Source of the DNA: Actinobacteria bacterium UBA5176
GTDB taxonomy: Bacteria > Actinomycetota > UBA4738
Assembly (NCBI GenBank): GCA_002413305.1
Contig: DHWS01000143.1
Location: forward strand, 341 to 28,263
Reading direction: 5' to 3'
DNA length: 27,923 bases
Position 1 is the stretch's first letter, and each line of letters starts with the position of its first letter. Under the pieces are notes generated by a model that was given only the letters and a program-made list of their open reading frames with translations, did not search any database and was not told the DNA's origin. Of the stretch, positions 23,253 to 27,923 are shown in pieces. The translations under genes were made by a program, and so were the position numbers.

Positions 23253-25352
23253 TCAGGCGGGTGCCATCGAAGCGGCCCCGGAAGCCTCACCGCCGGTCGT
23301 CGCCGCAGCTCCCTCCCCCGCGCCGACGGACTGCTCGATCACCTGCGCCACGTCCAGCACGCGGACCTGGCCGCCGGCCTGCTTCGCGCCGTCGTCTAGC
23401 ATGATCATGCAGTAGGGACAGGCCACGCCGATCGCCTGGGCACCGGTGGAGATGGCCTCTTCGGTGCGCTCGAGGTTGATGCGCTTGCCGATCCGCTCCT
23501 CCATCCACATCCGGGAGCCGCCCGCTCCGCAACAGAAGGCCCGCTCGTGGTGGCGGGGCATCTCGGTCGTCTTCAGGCCCGGGATCCGGTCGAGAACGTG
23601 GCGGGGCTCGTCGTACACCCCGTTGTGCCGGCCCAGGTAACAGGGGTCGTGGTAGGTGAGCAGCTCGTTCACCTCGGCCGACGGCCGCAGCCGGCCTCCG
23701 GCCATGAGCGTCTCGAACAGCTGCGTGTGGTGGATAACCTCGTAGTCGCCGCCGAAGTCCGGGTACTCGTTGCGCAGCGTGTTGAAGCAGTGCGGGCAGT
23801 TGACGACGATCTTCTTCACGCCCGCCGCGTCCAGCGTCTCGATGTTCTGCCTCGCCATCTCCTGGTACAGGTACTCGTTTCCCATGCGCCGGGCCGGGTC
23901 GCCGTTGCAGAGCTCTCGGGGCCCCAGGATCGCGAAGGGAACCGCCGCCTTCTGCAGCAGGCGGGCCACGCCCTGGGCGATCTTCTTCGCCCGGTCGTCG
24001 AACGAGCTCGCGCACCCCACCCAGTACAGGTACTCGGGGGCCCGCCCGTCCTCCAGCACCCGCACGCCCAAGCCCTTGGCCCAGTCGGCGCGTTCGGACT
24101 GCGACACGCCCCACGGGTTCTGCGCGCTCTCGAGGTTGCGAAGGAGAAGGCCGGCCTCCTGCGGGAAGCGCGACTCGCCCATCACCAGGTTGCGGCGCAT
24201 GTCGACGATGTGGTCGATGTGCTCGATGTCGACCGGGCACTCCTGCATGCACGCCCCGCACGTCACGCAGTCCCAGACGGCCTCGTCCTCGACCACGGTC
24301 GGGTTCAACGGCGTGGACTCGAACTCCTCGCTCCGCTTCTTCGCGGCCAGGATCTTCGGTCCCTCGTCGAAGAGCTGGTCGCGCATGTTCATGATGATCA
24401 GCTTCGGCGAGAGGGGCTTCCCGGTGTTCCAAGCCGGGCAGACGTTCTGGCACCGGCCGCACTCCGTGCAGGAGTAGAGGTCGAGCATCTCCTTCCACGT
24501 GAGGTCGGTGATGGTCGCCGCACCCAGGGAAACGTCGCCGGACTCGATCTTCTCCATGTCGATGTGCAGCGGCCGCAGCCTGCCGCGGGCCTTGGTGTTG
24601 GCGAAGAACACATTGATCTCGGAGACGAAGATGTGGAGGTGCTTCGAGTAAGGGATGTAGACCAGGAAGGCCAGGATCAGCACGATGTGCGTCCACAGGA
24701 ACAGGTGCTCGAACGCGCGGATCGTCCCCGCGCCCATCGGATGGTAGATCAGGGAGAAGAGCCAACTGATCGGCGTCCACTCCTTCGGCGCAGGGCTGTG
24801 CCCGAGGGCGATCTTGGCGCCGCGGAGCAGGAACAGGGACAGGACGATGCCCATGATCATCAGCAGCACGAAGTCGGCCTCGGCCATGTGGCTGCCCTTG
24901 AACCGCTCCGGCTTCTGGGCCTTGCGGATGAACACGGCCAGTTCGACGCCCACGAACACCAGCGCGGCGAACACGTCCTGGATGAGGCCGAGGGCAACCG
25001 AGTGACCGATCAGCGGGATGGCGAACCGGTCCCGGAAGACCTCGCCGAACGCCTCGACGATCGTGGTCAGCAGGACCAGGAAGCCCCAGAAGATGAACGC
25101 GTGCATGATGCCCGGCAGGAAGCGCTGCAGCAGCTTGCGCTGGCCGAGCACGACCGTGGTCTCCAGTTCGATCCGCTTGGGGATGTCGTCGAAGCGCTGC
25201 ACCGGCTTGCCGAGCATCACGAAGCGCCGGAGCTGGTCGGCCCGGCGGGAGAATGCGCCGAACGCCATCAGCAGCAACAGGCCCAGGAAGAGGGGACCGA
25301 TCACCTGCGAGCCGGTCAACGCGAGCGCAGCTGTGGCGGCGAGGCTAGGCAC
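23253..25352 (-). CDS. Membrane-anchored (Fe-S)-binding reductase, heterodisulfide reductase-like
   Basis: The 699-residue protein has five membrane spans at about 15-35, 80-102, 115-143, 161-180 and 213-235, resembling the NarI-type quinol/haem subunit. Two 4Fe-4S sites follow, CTECGRCQNVCP (295-306) and CVTCGACMQECP (362-373). Two CCG-type domains of the HdrB/GlpC/LldE kind come next, with LYWVGCASSFD, VVNCPHCFNTLRNEYP, YHDPCYLGRHNGVYD, AFCCGAGGSRMW and ACPYCMIMLDDG. It probably passes electrons between the quinone pool and a cytoplasmic acceptor. The overall plan matches actinobacterial Rv0338c, a gene that in M. tuberculosis also lies near dnaK and dcd. The Ala/Gly-rich tail of about 30 residues is probably disordered. 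The GTG start has no Shine-Dalgarno but a leaderless-type promoter. Confidence 0.9.
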   Translation of the reverse strand: MPSLAATAALALTGSQVIGPLFLGLLLLMAFGAFSRRADQLRRFVMLGKPVQRFDDIPKRIELETTVVLGQRKLLQRFLPGIMHAFIFWGFLVLLTTIVEAFGEVFRDRFAIPLIGHSVALGLIQDVFAALVFVGVELAVFIRKAQKPERFKGSHMAEADFVLLMIMGIVLSLFLLRGAKIALGHSPAPKEWTPISWLFSLIYHPMGAGTIRAFEHLFLWTHIVLILAFLVYIPYSKHLHIFVSEINVFFANTKARGRLRPLHIDMEKIESGDVSLGAATITDLTWKEMLDLYSCTECGRCQNVCPAWNTGKPLSPKLIIMNMRDQLFDEGPKILAAKKRSEEFESTPLNPTVVEDEAVWDCVTCGACMQECPVDIEHIDHIVDMRRNLVMGESRFPQEAGLLLRNLESAQNPWGVSQSERADWAKGLGVRVLEDGRAPEYLYWVGCASSFDDRAKKIAQGVARLLQKAAVPFAILGPRELCNGDPARRMGNEYLYQEMARQNIETLDAAGVKKIVVNCPHCFNTLRNEYPDFGGDYEVIHHTQLFETLMAGGRLRPSAEVNELLTYHDPCYLGRHNGVYDEPRHVLDRIPGLKTTEMPRHHERAFCCGAGGSRMWMEERIGKRINLERTEEAISTGAQAIGVACPYCMIMLDDGAKQAGGQVRVLDVAQVIEQSVGAGEGAAATTGGEASGAASMAPA

Positions 25353-25360
25353 AGTGCGCG

Positions 25361-25390
25361 AGTGTAGGTGCCCGCGCGCGAGCGCCGCAA
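25361..25390 (-). promoter_or_regulatory. Promoter of the Fe-S reductase gene (leaderless type)
   Basis: On the minus strand TTGCGG (25390-25385) and TACACT (25366-25361) are 18 nt apart, and TACACT ends 8 nt before the GTG start. Transcription would begin at or next to the start codon, which explains the lack of a ribosome-binding site. Confidence 0.55.
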
Positions 25391-25472
25391 CCTGCGTTGC
25401 CGCAGACAGCCGGCGTTCATCGGGGCGGTCGAACCCCTGCGGGCCGAACGCTCGCCGGGCCGAAGGAGGACG

Positions 25473-26942
25473 CTAGCCGGCGTTCGCTCCCATGCCGGAG
25501 TCTTCCGGGCCGTGGCCCTCATCCTCGTAGGGCGCGTCGGAACCGTAGAACCCACCCGAGGTGCCGGTCTCCCCGCCGGTACCGGCGAACCACGAGCGGG
25601 GTTCGGGCCCGGCGTCGCCGCCCTCGTACTCGGTCTCGCCTTTCAAGCCGGACGGGGTGAGGAGCAGCGGCGGGTTGCCGACGGATGCCAGCTCGGCAAG
25701 GTCCGCGTCGATCGAAGAGATCGCGTCGGCCATGGGGGCCAGGGCCTGGCGGATCCGCTCGGGGACGCCTTCGACCTGGGAGCGAACGTCGTTCACCTTC
25801 GCCTGAACCGTCAGGACGACCGGTTCGATCTGCTCCCGCCAGGCGGCGAAGCGGGCGACCTCCGCCTGGACCTCGCGCCACAGTCGGTCGGCCTCGGCCA
25901 CCTGCTGCTCCATGCTCTCCCGCGCCCGCTCGACGATCCGCGCCGCCGACTCCTCCGCGGCGCTCAGGATCCCGGCGATCTCGTCCGACAGGAACCGCGA
26001 GGTCATCTCCGCCGTGCGGTCCGGCTCGGGTTCGGGCTCGGGCTCAGCGACGGCGGCCGGCACGTCGGCCTGGCTCCAGCCCGGCGAGTCGCTCGGGTGC
26101 TCTTCGACCCCCGGCGTCATGACCTCGGACTGGGATGCATCGGTCTCGAACGGGTGGTTCTGGCCGAACTCCATCGGCGATTCCTGCGGGGCTGCCACTG
26201 CGACCTCCTCGGGGTGGGTGTGCTCGGGTTCCGTCTGGTACGGGGCCTCTTCGGCCGGCTGCTGCTCGGCCTCCGCCTGCCGCTCCGGATGGGACGGCGG
26301 CACGTCGAAATCGTCCGCGCCGTCGAACAGCGGGGGAACCGGCGGTTCGGGGTCCTCCCCGGCGGACGGGATGTCGTAGAGGCCGCCGGCATCGCTGATC
26401 TCGTAGCGGGGGACCGGGGGCTCGTCCTGGCCCGCGTAGGCGGAATCCCAGCTCTCGAACAGGAACTCGTCGTCCGATGCGGCGGGGGCCGGCGGGGGGG
26501 TGTCGGCGAGCGGAGCCACCTCGAACGACGGCGCCTCATAGCTGGTGGCGAACGCGTCCGGCGGGGAGGTCTCCGGCGCGTCCTCCACGGCGAAAGGCTC
26601 CGCCGGGTCGTCAGGCTCCACGGATCCGGATGGCTCGGAAGGTGCGGGTTCGGGCGCTCCCAAGGGTGCCGCTTCGGTGACCGGGATCGGGGGCATCGCC
26701 GCCTGGCGCTCCGCGACCAGGTCCAGCTGTGTGCGGAGGCGTTCGAGCTGCTCCTCCATGCGGCTGTTCCGTTCGCGCATGGACCCCATCTCACCCTCGA
26801 GCTCTGCGACCTTGGACTCGGCCGCCCGGACCCGGCCCTCGGCCTGCCGCAGCATGATGTCGCGGTCCGCGATGATCTGGTTCACCGCCGACCGCCGGTA
26901 GCCGAACACGCCCTTGCCGAGCTCCTGTCCTTCGCTCGTCAT
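25473..26942 (-). CDS. DivIVA-like coiled-coil protein with long acidic linker
   Basis: The 489-residue protein opens with a DivIVA-like segment, KGVFGYRRSAVNQIIADRD (about 9-27), and a coiled coil to about residue 80 (ESKVAELEGEMGSMRERNSRMEEQLERL, read in parts). About 230 residues of Pro/Glu/Asp/Ser-rich disordered linker follow, including a (PE)n run from a hexanucleotide repeat near 26022-26046. A second coiled coil (about 320-420) contains AGILSAAEESAARIVERARESMEQQVAEADRLW, again typical of DivIVA/Wag31-related proteins, and a Gly-rich tail follows. It is probably a cytoplasmic polar or septal scaffold. The start is the ATG at 26942, with AAGGAGGG 7 nt upstream. Divergent from dnaK. The exact family assignment rests on short motifs. 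Confidence 0.75.
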   Translation of the reverse strand: MTSEGQELGKGVFGYRRSAVNQIIADRDIMLRQAEGRVRAAESKVAELEGEMGSMRERNSRMEEQLERLRTQLDLVAERQAAMPPIPVTEAAPLGAPEPAPSEPSGSVEPDDPAEPFAVEDAPETSPPDAFATSYEAPSFEVAPLADTPPPAPAASDDEFLFESWDSAYAGQDEPPVPRYEISDAGGLYDIPSAGEDPEPPVPPLFDGADDFDVPPSHPERQAEAEQQPAEEAPYQTEPEHTHPEEVAVAAPQESPMEFGQNHPFETDASQSEVMTPGVEEHPSDSPGWSQADVPAAVAEPEPEPEPDRTAEMTSRFLSDEIAGILSAAEESAARIVERARESMEQQVAEADRLWREVQAEVARFAAWREQIEPVVLTVQAKVNDVRSQVEGVPERIRQALAPMADAISSIDADLAELASVGNPPLLLTPSGLKGETEYEGGDAGPEPRSWFAGTGGETGTSGGFYGSDAPYEDEGHGPEDSGMGANAG

Positions 26943-27006
26943 CGCAGACCCTCCTTCGCGCCGCCCACGTCGTCGCATGACGGTTCATTCCTACATCGAA
27001 AGCAGA

Positions 27007-27036
27007 AGTATCGGCAGCCGTCGGGCCCGGCTTCAA
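27007..27036 (-). promoter_or_regulatory. Putative promoter of the DivIVA-like gene
   Basis: On the minus strand TTGAAG (27036-27031) and GATACT (27012-27007) are 18 nt apart, about 65 nt upstream of the gene's ATG. The pair is back to back with the dnaK promoter. Confidence 0.4.
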
Positions 27037-27096
27037 TCCTCCTTTTGCCCGGATGGGCCGCAGGCGGCCCCGTCGCCGCTCATCCCCTCGCCAAAG

Positions 27097-27125
27097 TTGA
27101 CAACAGGACACTTAACATTTATCCT
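27097..27125 (+). promoter_or_regulatory. Sigma-70 promoter of dnaK
   Basis: TTGACA (27097-27102) and TATCCT (27120-27125) are exactly 17 nt apart inside a locally AT-rich stretch, giving a start near 27132 and a leader of about 66 nt. No HspR HAIR element (CTTGAGT-N7-ACTCAAG) or CIRCE repeat is visible between promoter and gene. Confidence 0.8.
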
Positions 27126-27134
27126 TTGCAGTGA

Positions 27135-27923
<789 letters not shown>

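Noticed and set aside
23547..25367. Long plus-strand open frame opposite the Fe-S reductase
   Set aside because: No recognisable domain, His/Val/Arg-rich shadow of a clear Fe-S protein on the minus strand.
26022..26046. Tandem hexanucleotide as a regulatory or CRISPR-like repeat
   Set aside because: It is a short in-frame repeat coding for Pro-Glu within the disordered linker of the DivIVA-like protein. No spaced direct repeats occur anywhere in the window.
25368..27134. Long plus-strand open frame opposite the DivIVA-like gene
   Set aside because: Arg/Gly-rich composition without domains; it results from high GC opposite a Pro/Glu-rich coding strand, which has a good ribosome-binding site and motifs.

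Overview
The window reads as chromosomal DNA of a GC-rich bacterium, most likely an uncultured, deep-branching Actinomycetota lineage. Pointers: the rpsF-ssb-rpsR-rplI-dnaB order, a bifunctional-type dCTP deaminase/dUTPase very like the mycobacterial one, a large membrane-anchored (Fe-S)-binding reductase of the Rv0338c type, a DivIVA-like coiled-coil protein, a mycobacterial-type LexA box, and several genes with a TANNNT -10 element 6-10 nt before the start codon (leaderless mRNAs). No phage, insertion sequence, CRISPR array or rRNA is visible. The taxonomic call is inference from gene content.

Layout. (1) 1-1.9 kb: the 3' part of a secreted protein with prealbumin-like repeats converges on a small secreted protein, with a perfect 13-bp hairpin between them. 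(2) 2.3-4.6 kb: a multi-membrane-span protein fused to a C-terminal spermidine-synthase-like methyltransferase fold. (3) 4.7-8.1 kb, minus strand: panB, a GT87-like and a PIG-V-like GT-C glycosyltransferase. (4) 8.4-12.7 kb, plus strand: rpsF, ssb, rpsR, rplI, then dnaB (behind an intergenic SOS box), nth and a small membrane protein. (5) 12.7-15.7 kb, minus strand: tRNA-Gly(CCC), a second spermidine-synthase-like membrane protein of different domain order, and a DHFR/RibD-fold reductase. (6) 15.8-17.3 kb, plus strand: dcd and a diacylglycerol-kinase-family lipid kinase, overlapping by ATGA, possibly preceded by a leaderless 11-codon leader peptide. (7) 17.3-23.1 kb, minus strand: a tandem-GAF-like histidine kinase, a NarL-type response regulator, an 876-residue HEAT-repeat protein and a 106-residue HEAT protein. 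(8) 23.2-26.9 kb, minus strand: the Fe-S reductase and the DivIVA-like protein. (9) 27.2 kb to the end: the 5' part of dnaK behind a near-consensus sigma-70 promoter.

Most genes are housekeeping: replication, translation, nucleotide sanitation, repair, pantothenate synthesis, envelope glycosylation, redox and chaperone. The most unusual parts are the two-component/HEAT block, where a shared GGGACCTTNGNCC motif lies upstream of the kinase gene and of the small HEAT gene; the consensus LexA box ahead of dnaB; an SSB without the usual acidic tip; and two differently built spermidine-synthase/membrane fusions about 9 kb apart.
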